Assembly (NCBI RefSeq): GCF_041381155.1
Contig: NC_091147.1
Span: forward strand, 10,314,837-10,378,836
Reading direction: 5' to 3'
Length of the DNA: 64,000 nt
Origin: Argopecten irradians
Taxonomy: Eukaryota; Mollusca; Bivalvia; Pectinida; Pectinidae
Shown here: positions 22,501 to 33,800 of the stretch, piece after piece
How positions within the stretch are numbered: the first letter of the stretch is position 1
Layout: each line of letters opens with the position of its first letter
The notes under the pieces: generated by a model
Seen by the model: only the letters and a program-made list of their open reading frames with translations
What the model was told of the DNA's origin: nothing
Databases searched by the model: none
Made by a program: the position numbers and the translations under genes

Positions 22501-24897
22501 TCCTACGTGTGACATAAAAAATAGTCTACACACTACGTCATCACAAGGGAATAAGATAATACAAATTAAAAAGAAAGACGTATGAATATTTATATTTTAT
22601 GCTAATTAAAAGAACGGTCTAGTTAAAGACGGAATAAGATAAAGAAACAAAGATGCACACACACACAAACCTGTTTACAAAGATGTACTACCGCTACTCA
22701 GTCACCACGGCCGCGAATTTATAATGGCAAAACGACCTAGCTGATATAGTTTTCGGAGTATTATCAAGCACAAGCACATTGTAGTATATTATCATTGATA
22801 CGGTATTGCACGTAGGACACCTAAATTTTCAGGTATGAAATTTAACCAAAAATGATACTTGGAATAAACTATTTGTAAAAATCTTCGATATTTTTATTAC
22901 AATTCGTCTCCGATCAAACCGCATAATTACTAAATGGAAACATTAAAAAACAGTATATAGTGACACTACTATCAATGCAAAAACATTCGTTATAATATTA
23001 TTCAAACCCTATGTATTTTCATTATTTTGTATATTTCTGTACGTTTTCTTTCAAACATTTAAGATCATGTTCAGATCAGCACACATTTTCACGTTTTTCA
23101 AATGTTTTGTTTTTGCCTACTTTCTTGAATTGAATATTTATGTAATTTGATTTGGATTTTTAACGAGACGCAGATTGTCTATAGACGATCCCCTAGTCAA
23201 AGGGTTACGGCTGTTACCGTGTGGTCGGTCACGGCCAACCAGGAAGTGGTCTTCATGACTTTGTGATAATAATTGGCAAAACTCTACAGGGGTGAATTTA
23301 CTTATATACTAGTCTATAAATACTTCTGTACCTATTCCAAAATCCAATTTACGCAATGGTTGGTTGTCAGCCAAGAGAGAATATCTGGGACAAAGAATAC
23401 CTAGTATGACATATTGTCTCACACGAATGTCTGATCCTTTCGAACACTACGCTGTGATAATAGTGTTGAATTACACAGTGTCTGTCTACAACTATCTAAC
23501 TCACCCTCTATTTCACTTTTGTAAATTGTCTGGTTTACACAAGCCGTTCTTTGTATATTCCTGGTTCCATAAAACCAAGAAAACAATAAGTTATTATTAT
23601 ACAAAGTATAATAGAAGCGTTGCCTTAGAACACAATACACGCAAAAATATCTTTGTCATTATTATTGACTAATTTACTTTTTATTATGCAGTGATGGTAT
23701 TTCACGCCCAGTTTCTATTTTTAGATGACTTCCTGGTTCAGCAATACCATCAGTACTAGTATTACAGGTAATTTGCTACATTGTAAGTCATCTTTTATTC
23801 ATAATTCATAAATATCATTTTTTACGTGAGCTAATAATAATGTACATATTTTTATTTAAACATCCGTATACACGTAAACCACGTTGAGATGCTTCAATAG
23901 ATTATAACTATGCAACCAACAAACGCGGATTAAACCGAAGAAAGGACATGGGTACGAAATTGCATACGCATTTTCTTTCATCACAATGGACGATGTAAAC
24001 AGTTGCTATAGTGTGGAGTTAGATTTGCATAATGTAACCAAAGCATTAGTACAGTTATAAACATATCCCTAGGCATATTGTCTAAAGGAAATAGACGTCT
24101 TCATAGTGCGGGGAGGAATAATGCTTGCGTTGTTTTCTAATAAATATTGTTAACTTATTTCTGAAACTAACTTAACATACGTTGTGGTATATATGGCATT
24201 TGGTACGTCAGTAACGTTGACTGGCAATCCATGTAAATCGCGTTTACCTTAACTTGTTACTATATTAACCTGATCTTAAAAATTAGGATTAAATAACGTC
24301 TTTGTCGTTGCTACAAGAATATCATACAAAATCAATATTTTTTTCTCCAAAATTATATGAATGGGTAATAATGTAAACGTTTTGGAGCTTTTTGGTTCAT
24401 AAATAAAACTTATGTTCACTGTGAATATGTGTTACGTGCTGCATTTTTCGATAAATCGTCATCTATTTGAATAGTTAACTACTTAACTAATAGCACCAGT
24501 GAGCTCTGTAGCTACCATTTAACCATTCAATTTAAACGTAAACTTGACAATTATAAATAGATACAAATCCAAAGGTAAATGTTTAGTTTACATGTACGTA
24601 AACATTCATATAACGAGCATAATATCTTAACACAGGAAAATATAAAACACCAATAATACCTTCCCTTAGATTATACGTAGCTGTACACACAGCTCAAACA
24701 ACTTTGGTTATGTAGACATGACACAGTGGTTCCCCCTTGCTTAGCTACTTGATAAAAGTGAGGAAATCGTAGCATTTATTCAAAGAAATGTAACATACGT
24801 GATTCTATCATAAAAATTCTAACACGATGATATTAAGAAATAACAAGAAAAATAATAACAAAATCAAAGTATTCGTAACTTCTTTAATTTAATTAAA
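19511..24897. other. Intergenic, no gene seen
   Basis: These 5.4 kb of AT-rich DNA contain a T-rich tract near 20378-20416, a short CA run near 22655-22670 and only short, unsupported frames on both strands. I found no RNA gene and no domain. Confidence 0.5.
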
Positions 24898-25050
24898 GAT
24901 TAACTTGAATAGATTTTTTATGTTATTGAGATATTTATACACAAAAATCTGAGTGTACTCTAAATAAACCGCGAGGCGGTTTATGATGAAAGTACACTCA
25001 GATTTTTCTGTTATATCTCCATAACATAAAAAAATCTATTCAAGTTAATC
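24898..25050. repeat. Foldback palindrome with AAACCGCGAGGCGGTTT centre
   Basis: Arms of about 75 bp are inverted: GATTAACTTGAATAGATTTT, ATGTTAT, GAGATAT, AAAAATCTGAGTGTACT on the left and their complements on the right. The centre ATAAACCGCGAGGCGGTTTA (24963-24982) is itself a hairpin. It lies just 3' of the sulfotransferase gene. No clear target duplication is visible. Confidence 0.8.
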
Positions 25051-25268
25051 CTTATAATTCAATTAACTAAAGATAATCTCTTCAGTATTCAAAATACATT
25101 TCGGGACTCTTTTGCCTATGAAATCATTACGCCGTCATCTCAGCCAATTAGAAGCAACGTAAACTTTTAAGCCAATGGAAATGCTCGTAACAAGCAAAAT
25201 CGAATTATTAACAAATAACAGCAATGATATACATTCAATGGGTTAAGTCTTATATATTGCGAAAGATA

Positions 25269-27045
25269 TCATATTGGGCCTTTATATATATTTGGACGGA
25301 CTGGCGGTAGAACTTTCCGTTTACGGTGACGTTTTGGTGTCTGTCTTGTAGGTCTTAGGTATGGATATTGTGTGTGTTTAAGAAGTAATGAAAAATCGTT
25401 TTCGGTCATCATTATAAGATAACAGTCTTGTTTTGTGATTTGGAATGACTTATGCCATTTGTTGTCGCTTGCCTGGAATATCCCAATATCTTTTGAAAAC
25501 ACGTGCCTACAGAAAGTTTCAACTGACCGTCTTAGATGTTTAAAATACATCACTTCTCTGTGGAACTCAGGACCCTGCTGTTGGACATGCTCCCAAAACC
25601 GGAACAGGAAATGGTCATATAAAGCGTAATCTAGACGCGCTCTTTGCCGGTGAAGTTCTCTATCTCCAGGCTGGACGTCAAGATCTATTCGGTAATGTCT
25701 CAGCGTGTTCTGTCGTACGTATAAAATGTCCTTCATTGTCCAGTTCAGAAAATGTTTTAGCAACACTACAGATTCATCGAAATACTCTTTGATCATTACA
25801 AAATGAAAGGACGAATCTAAATGTGAAATATATCTTGATATCCTTCCAGGTGATGGGCTGTCAAAAACGGACAGAGGGAATCCTAGATCGAACGACATCC
25901 TATTATTGGTAAAAGAATCTGAGATTATTTTCGGTTCGTAACGGTTCGGATGACGTAGCAGTTCCGACATTGGGAATTCCCCGCTGATGTTGTGAAGATA
26001 GGGAGTTCCCCAAACTTTCCGGAAATAATTAAAGGAAGACACAAACTGATCGAAAGGATCGCGTAAAATGCTGACGTAGAACGCATCATTGTGTAAATAG
26101 CGTTGCAATGCGCTTTTCTTGTATATGACGTGATGACATAAGATATCAAATTTTGTTTTATTCACTAAAGGTTCATGGATATTCTTTTGCTGAAGGTGTT
26201 CAGTTTGACTGATAATATTTAGACTGTTCTTTGGTAAAATAAATGATAAGTTTCTTGCATATCCAAAACGCATTAAGATATTCATCACCGTAGAACTTGC
26301 CGCTTTATGAACTTTAAGGAATGCTATGTGCTTCATTTCCTCTGTAGAGTCTGTGTTTTTACCGAAATTGTCCCATGCTCTCCCGAAGGTACATAACAGT
26401 TTACCGCCGTCATCAGAACAATTATCAGTGATCTGACCTCGGGAATTATTTAAACTTACACTGTTCCAAATCTGAATAGTCGATACTAGTAAGAATAGCC
26501 CACTAAATACCAGACATATCGACCTAAAAAACAAATGAAAAGGAAAACTGCGTATTAGCAAGGTATCGAAAATACACCTGATGGTTATAAAGTCATTGAA
26601 TGAAAGATTTACTGTGAACACGTATTGGTGATTGTATTGTTTGACTATCGATGCTGTTTTAGATTTCCTGCTTAATTGCATTTTGATTAATAGTGCTGCT
26701 GAAAATAATACACACTCAAAAAGCAACCATATAAAACACGCAAAAAAATTAAAAAACAAACAAATAGTTAAAAATGTAAACGTATCGTTCATCATGTTAT
26801 TTTATCTGATACTCTTACATAAGAAAACAGTTCATAACACATATCACACATACGGTTTAGTCAAAATTAGAAACATATCTCTATTAGAAAAAAGACTCCA
26901 AGCTCGGGAATGAGGAGAATAAGACGGGACGTTATAGAACGGACGTCTGTACTACTAAACCGTCATAGCATGGTGTTGGCATACAAAAATCTACATACCT
27001 CCGACGATGTCTTCCTTGTGTACAAATTATCTTTAAGAATTCCAT
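25269..27045 (-). CDS. Galactose-3-O-sulfotransferase-like enzyme
   Basis: There are two exons: 27045-26999 (MEFLKIICTQGRHRR, phase 2 donor AG/gtatgt) and 26523-25269, giving 433 residues, close to the usual GAL3ST length. Residues 17-35 (SICLVFSGLFLLVSTIQIW) form a type II Golgi anchor after a basic N-terminus. IAFLKVHKAASST (82-94) is the 5'-phosphosulfate-binding loop of PAPS-dependent galactose-3-O-sulfotransferases, and SILRDPFDQFVSSFNYF (about 167-183) is the 3'-phosphate-binding element. The predicted reaction is transfer of sulfate from PAPS to the 3-OH of galactose on glycolipids or O-glycans in the Golgi. Which acceptor it uses cannot be read from sequence. The C-terminus is basic (TPKRHRKRK). 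A longer single open frame reaches 26795, but it runs through the acceptor TTTTTTAG; the spliced start fits phase and topology better. Confidence 0.85.
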
Positions 27046-27841
27046 AACGACTCGCTGATCTCCTAATTATTATTGCATATTATGGTCACATCCATATGGA
27101 ATGTGTACATAATTACATATAAGCAGATATTTACACATGTGTACACATGTGTATACTGTACATGTACCCCGCGTGATCACAGGTATGATGTATAAAGTTC
27201 TTGGATAGAACCAGATAACGTAATCAACTTAGTGATGTCTATCTGATGTCAGACATGTTCCTGATAACACACCGGTGAATAGATAATCGGCCTGACTGAA
27301 GTCAAGCCAGTCACAGCTGACTACAAATCCTTGTTAACAGCTGATACTTTTGGGTCCGGACAAAAATAGTAAAAAGGTCATTTGAGAATAACAAATTTGA
27401 TTGTAAATAGGATGATTCTATTTCAATTATAAAGAAACAGATAAATCAGAAAATGCATACCTTTCGATTTTTCATTCCTTTATTAGAAATTGCAAAAAAA
27501 CAAATGGTTGCCAACACAATTAATTGACGTTTAACGCCCATAATTACAGGTTTTATTCTAACATTGCTAACATTTCTATATATTTGCATGCAGTATGCAT
27601 GGGTGTCATTACAGAAGAAAACGAGAAGAAATATTACAAAAGGTTTACTATATATACATAATGAAGTGGGGAAACAAATATGAAAGTGTTTGACAGAATA
27701 CATGATACATGTCAATATGCAAATAAAATTAGTCGATATTTTTTCTCACACTGGATCCTTTATTTAAATACATGAACCGACCCACATTGGATGTAGTCAA
27801 CTAATCATACGCTTAATACCTACCGCTATGTTTAATTTAAG
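27046..27841. other. 5' flank of the sulfotransferase gene
   Basis: No gene is seen. It includes the alternating ACATGTGTACACATGTGTA at about 27134-27152, which is self-complementary. Promoter elements were not identified. Confidence 0.4.
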
Positions 27842-28409
27842 CATTAAACGTCTTTTAGTTGGAATTCAAAGCCAATATGAATGTCAACTGGACAGAAACA
27901 AATTCCATGAAGCGCGCTAGCACTTCTTATCCCGCCTCAGACAAGAATCTTGTATTCCTATTGGTTAAAATGACGTCACGTGATATCCAATATATAGTCG
28001 TATTAGGTTAGTAGAAATCGTATCAGGTTTGGACGATAAAGTTATCGTTCCTTGACCCTAATGTCATTAGCAACAAGATGGCAGTCAAATTACGCTTCGC
28101 GACGACGGCACTCAAAAGATGGAGACAAAATATTTGAATGATAGCGCCGATGACCACTTTCAAAGCGAACCGAAATCGGCAACACTTATTTAGGATGATT
28201 TAACAGAAATGGACGATGACAACGCATTCGAGTCTTCAATGAGGTGAAAATTGTTTTACGTTTCGAGTCGTTATGGTTTCCATACATAACATTTTCAATA
28301 TATTTCCGTATTAAGTCACTAACAAACTGTGTAACTAATAATGTTGAATTCGCCTCTGTTCAGTTGACATTCATATTGGCTATGAATTCCCATTGAAAGA
28401 CGTCCAATG
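27842..28409. mobile_element. Non-autonomous DNA transposon with 64-bp inverted ends and a captured first exon
   Basis: Ends of about 64 bp (27842-27905 and 28346-28409) are inverted copies sharing AGCCAATATGAATGTCAACT. The interior has a promoter-like stretch (TGACGTCACGTG, a joined CRE and E-box, 27971-27982) followed by a plus-strand frame from ATG 28119 (METKYLNDSADDHFQ) that stops at 28191-28193. It continues in the same frame as DDLTEMDDDNAFESSM up to AATGAG/gtgaaa. This resembles a gene's 5' end, probably of the parent transposase or a host gene, kept in a deletion derivative. No clear target duplication was found. Confidence 0.6.
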
Positions 28410-29586
28410 TTATTATTTACATTTTGATTAAAATTTTATGATTAACACCCAAGGGAGTTTGCATTTATAATGAATTAATCATTCGTTATCCTCATGGATG
28501 GAACAGATTGCCATTTGAACAGTCGTTTTCCGTGATCGCTGGCACGACAATTATGACGTCACAGTGATAATGCCGTCATATTAAGCGCTTGAAGTTCATA
28601 GACTATATAAATGCAAATAACACTTAGTAAGGTTACATAATGGGACTGCAGTGAAAATGTAGATATACATAAATATTCTAGTATGTTTCGCGAAACAATG
28701 ATCCAATCGAATGGATGAAACAATGATTTACGTAGTCTTAACAATAAAAATAGAGAGATGGTATCATATGTGATGGATTAAATACAATACATCGACCAAT
28801 AGGTTAAAATATGTACACTATATGATCACATACTATGTCTTTCTCTACATATACAATAATTGACTATGCCTGATGTCCAACCTATTGCTACGTGGGCATC
28901 TTTTTGTTAATGTAATATTTGGAAATTGAAATAGTGTTTGATGTATCATGACTTGATATAATTTATATAATTATTGTAATTGGTTTATTCTTATGAACAA
29001 AGGTATAAGTAATGTTAAATCTTACCATATGAACTTCACAGAACACTGTCTTCATAGAGGTCGTAAAAGATAATCTGGAACGCTTTTCGTTGGTTGTGCC
29101 GGGCGGAAGATACATTGCAACAGTATATTAAGAACATTTATGTCATGCTATGAAAAAAAATACGGTATGCCGATTTGCCACATATTCTTACTTGAAAATA
29201 GTTCAGTACAAAGTTGAAGAGTATTGAAGCTATGCGTTATGTAGTGCATGTACATTTGTATATGATTAGTGCTATTTTTATATGAAACTCGTTTTAAAAT
29301 TTAAACTTTGTTGCTCTGAAGGTGATTAGGCTTATCACAGTTTAACGATAATTTTCAAAACGATATAAACAAGTTACTGGTAATAGAAAAAGTACAAAGT
29401 TTTGCAAGCTTCCCAATATCTCCATTTACTGATTTTACTGAAATAATTACTTATTTTGCTGTAAATGAGAAATAAGAATTTCACCAATCATCGTTTGAGC
29501 CACTGACCCTGTTCGTCATTATACGAACACAATACTGCTAAATATTTTATCAAATAAACACGTATCTATAAGATCCAATATAACTT
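28410..29586. other. 3' flank of the chitin-binding gene, no firm gene
   Basis: This is AT-rich. One orphan exon-like frame is present on the minus strand at 29115-29026 (MYLPPGTTNEKRSRLSFTTS and ten more residues, then a good donor ATG/gtaaga). It has no partner exon or family, so it is not called as a gene. Confidence 0.4.
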
Positions 29587-31244
29587 CTATGGGCCCAGAC
29601 AGATTTGGCCAAAGAGACACGAATCTTCCACAATGAACGCCGTCTGGACTATACTGCTGAAGAGTTCACATGACTGCTGAGTAGACAGGAAGTTAAACCC
29701 CTCACAATAGTTAACGGATTGCTTACAGGCCTTCGCGCAACCAACAAATGAGTCAGCAAATATGACTTCGATAACTTCCGGTCCTGCGTAACAGCTCGTT
29801 ATGTTCTTACAGTAGGTAGCACAATTACTGGTGACAGTTGCACCTGTAAAGAAATTCAAAAGTTATCGTTATATTCCAGACATACACTTTTGATTAAAAA
29901 TATTATGAAAGGGAATTGGATTCTTTCTCTCTTTAAAGTCTACTTTATCGAAGTGCAACATTGATAGTTGCATGTTTTGGACAAAAATTAAGGGTAGTAA
30001 CTCCTGGCCATTGTTATTTTTCTCTCTATCTTTCTGTCTGAATTCAATGTTGTCCTAATCTAAACAGTTGAGTACAGACCATAACGTCATTTACAGTAAT
30101 AGAAAAATATTAAAGTTACCAACGAATAAATACGTATTTAGAGTATACAAAGAGTATACATTTGTGGTTTGACCATCCACGCAAATACATACATTGTATA
30201 CTGCACATTGTATTCGAGCTCTCTCGTAGAATTAAGTGAAAATCGGTACAAATATCTTGCTAAATATTGTAATTTAAAGTAGATTTTATAAAAATATTAT
30301 ACATTTATATTTTGCCGTGTATTCTATGGCGTTTTTACGACAAACAAGTAATTACATAACATTTATTGCAACTTACCGGGTGGCACGCAATTTCCATTGT
30401 ATGTATCTATGTTACACAGTTGAAGATCGTTATCCCAAATAAGGCCAACATTGCACTCAAAGTTAAAGGTCGTCCCAAATGTATCACATTGTATGTATTT
30501 ATAACACGAGGTCGGGTCGGAGTAGAATCCTGTTGCTAGAGTGTCGCAGAAACCGGCACTGGAACGGCAAATAATACGTGATTGAGCACAGTGGAAATGT
30601 CAGAGTGAAAATAAATTTAGAATTGTACAATTTTAAGATATGGTACAGTTTACAGTAAATGCAATACTTAAACAGGAACTTATTTTGTCGTTCTGATTTC
30701 TGGACCTTTTTTTGTTTGTGCAGAGAATCACTGAAACAGTCAAGAAAAATACGATACAAGATATGAACTTAACACATGTTTAATAAAGGTTCTAACTAAT
30801 AAACAATGGACAATTTTTTCTCAAAACTGACACCATAAATGTACAAGTAATTTCAATAACAATGTAGAAGTATATGTATGAGAACAAAAGTAATATTTAA
30901 TAATGAAACACATCCATCGCATAGGATGAACAATAATTAGAAAAGGCCCTAATTCGTCTTTGTAGAATTATCTCATTTGTAGGTAGGTATCGATATGAGC
31001 AGCACAAATGACGTCGTTTTATTAAAAAAAAGGAAGCTACATCCATTAAAACGTGACGTAACAATCAACGCCTGCCTGACCAGATAGCAATATGCAAATA
31101 CATAATGGTACAAGCATGTCTAATACAGAACACTTAATAAAACATTGACAACACTGAGTGGTTTTCTTACCTAGTAATGCAGCGGTTACAAACAATGAAT
31201 ATAGTGATGATGTTCAAATACATTCTGATAAGATCAGTATTCAT
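29587..31244 (-). CDS. Secreted protein with chitin-binding type-2 and Cys-rich domain
   Basis: Three exons, 31244-31171, 30558-30377 and 29843-29587, join in phases 2 and 1 to give 170 residues. Exon 1 is a signal peptide whose core is MYLNIITIFIVCNRCITS; an earlier in-frame ATG is used at 31244 (MNTDLIR). Exon 2 is a peritrophin-A/CBM14 domain: CDTLATGFYSDPTSCYKYIQ, then CDTFGTTFNFEC, LIWDNDLQLCN, with aromatic residues typical of chitin contact. Exon 3 is Cys-rich (CATYCKNITSC, CAKACKQSVNYCEGFNF, SCELFS), reminiscent of a PAN/apple module, and ends at a stop. It is probably an extracellular chitin binder of mucus, gut lining or shell matrix; the site is inference. Confidence 0.75.
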
Positions 31245-33800
31245 TTGTGCAGGTTTTACAAAAAAAAGATCCAATCGAGAACAAAAAACACAATTGGTAG
31301 TGCCAGTCCAAAAGTTAGAATGCGTCAACAACAGAGCCAACTCCGCGGTCCATATAAATAACAGAATTTCCTGGTCTAGTATGGTAAACGGACAAATGAC
31401 AATGGCATTTACAATTGGACTGTATTCACAACACATTTGTAAACATGTCTGTGTTTCCTCCAGGATCGATCAGGTATGAGACAGATTATCAAGTACATTT
31501 TGTAGCAATAAAGACTTCAAAAAAAGTTTTCCTGCAGTCAATAAGATCGTTATAGTAATTTTTTGCTTCCTTTTATTGCTTAGAGCTAGTTGTTCGATCA
31601 ATAGTTGTGAAACGTTTTTCTGAAGCATTGGCTCACATTGTGTTTGTATTCTTTCAATTTTAGGCCTATTTATTCTACTAGAAATAGTTAATATCAACAT
31701 TTGTTGCATGTGTTTGATAAAAATTATTTGTGCTGTTTGCAAAGGTATACCTAACTACAATATATATTGATCTCGCATATATATGATAACTTTGTATATC
31801 ATCATGCAATATGCCGTGGTATTAAATAAACATGAAATCGGAAAAGTGCGGATTATAAATGGAAGTTACGTGTGACTTCCATGATTCGATTTTTTAAATA
31901 TTTATGCATAACGTTTATTTATTATATTTCAGGAGCAACCCTGACCACTAGGCTACCTTGTGGAACAGTTGAATACAATTTATACATCAAATAATAATAC
32001 ACGTAGCACATTCCAGATATATGAGTGAGAGTAAATAGACAACTCGAAGTGACTGCTTTTATTTTCATTTTTAATTTGAACTGCATGTTAACTTCTCTTA
32101 TTCAAATATTTACACAATCTTGTTATTCGAACAACATATAAGTCAATGAATTTAGTAATGATTTATGACACAATCTCATTAAACTTGGACTTGTAGTTCT
32201 GCTGAACTACGATGCTTTACGTTACGCTCAAATACAATGCCCCGTTCGGGGTCACCATTTTTTTGTAAGCCTATACAATGTATATTAAAATAGTAGTTCA
32301 GTTCTTAATGAATTTGAATCTTCTCGAAAGCAATATGATCAATATTGATATTGTTTTCACGCACAGTACATACATGTAATAGGCAATAAGTTATATACAA
32401 GTTAACCCAATGTACAATACGAAAAGATTACTAGGAATTCGTAAAACTCGGGTTGGAATTAGTATAAAATAATTTTATATACATGTAATAAAATATATTT
32501 TCAAATAAAACAGCTCATACTAGAATGCAACAAGCTTTGTCCGCTGTATTGATGATAGACTTTGTTAAATATGACAATTCCCAATATATCATTTATGCAC
32601 CGATCTTTAGATATGTTTTTGTAAATTTCAACATTGAACACTATAAGAAAACGTTTTACCAGTCTGACAGTAGGGATAAAATACGAAACACATATTTCTG
32701 TTGTTATTCCACGAGAATCACAGGAGACTGTCGCACAGATACCATTAGTGAGTGAGCTGTCGTATATACCCGACATCCCACCATCCCAACCTGCCAAGTA
32801 ATTCTTCTTATATAAAACATGTACTGTATGATATTGGTACAACTCATTTACATATAATGAAATATACCATCAAACGTATACCAAACGTTTCCGAAAGAGA
32901 GGTAACTCTTACAGAAAATATCGCACTCAAGTTAAATACGGTGTTGTGACCTAAAATCAACGGTATTCGAGATTTATTTCTTTAAATGTTGAACATATAA
33001 TTTAATAAATGTAATGATGAATAATGACAACGTCTGGGGGTAAAATAAGGATATATGAAGATATTTCTGAACAAACGGTCAGAGAGGTCAGATATATGAA
33101 TGTCTTCTTACAACAGCTCAGTATAGAAATCAGGTCCTGTAAGTCTTTTTAATGGACTGACCTCTAATATAGTTCAAGGTCACAGTTCTAGTGGTCTAAT
33201 ATAAACATGGGTCATTTATATGGGCCCACGTTTTGCTGGATATGTTGCTTGGTTTCGTCGGTGACATGTTTCAGTGATATGGCTCTTTAAAAAGAGCATG
33301 AGTTCCACTATATTCATCGTATTTACCACATTAAAAATTGTTAAAGAAGAATTCATTGATTACACATAGAACATAAAATCATCATACAATATGAAGTACT
33401 GTTTTATTCCACAATGTCCCACTACATCATGTATATATATTGATATCATATACAACAAACGATACTTATAATGTGTATACAAAAAACTAATAAAATAAGT
33501 AAGTAAAAAAATGTGTTGTTGCCATACCGGACGTAGTGTCCTTCCTCTTTTGAATTTTACTTCCGTCGCAAGTAAGGTTTTTCAATTGTTCTTTGACAAT
33601 GACTTTGGACATCTCTATGTAGTTTTACGAGTTTTTTAATTGCGTTAAATGTAATTTGGATATATCTGTCTCCGAATTAAAACAGCGCAACAATCGCACG
33701 ATTTGAACAACATGACGGACTGTTATTAGTTTTAAAAACTGTAGGGCAATCCTTAAAGGAAGCCTACTATGGTGACTTTGGAAACTTTACATTTTGGATT
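31245..33800. other. Intergenic between divergent genes
   Basis: The chitin-binding gene reads left and the HtrL-like gene reads right, so both promoters should lie in this 2.6 kb. No TATA box was convincing. A minus-strand frame at 32842-32501 contains a Cys-bearing piece (GICATVSCDSRGITTEIC) after an acceptor-like TTGGCAG, but it has no recognisable partner. A short hairpin GGAAGTTACGTGTGACTTCC lies at 31861-31880. Confidence 0.4.

Noticed and set aside
32501-32842. Minus-strand frame of 113 codons with some Cys residues
   Set aside because: Only the first third looks protein-like; there is no domain and no adjoining exon, so it is mentioned only in the intergenic entry.
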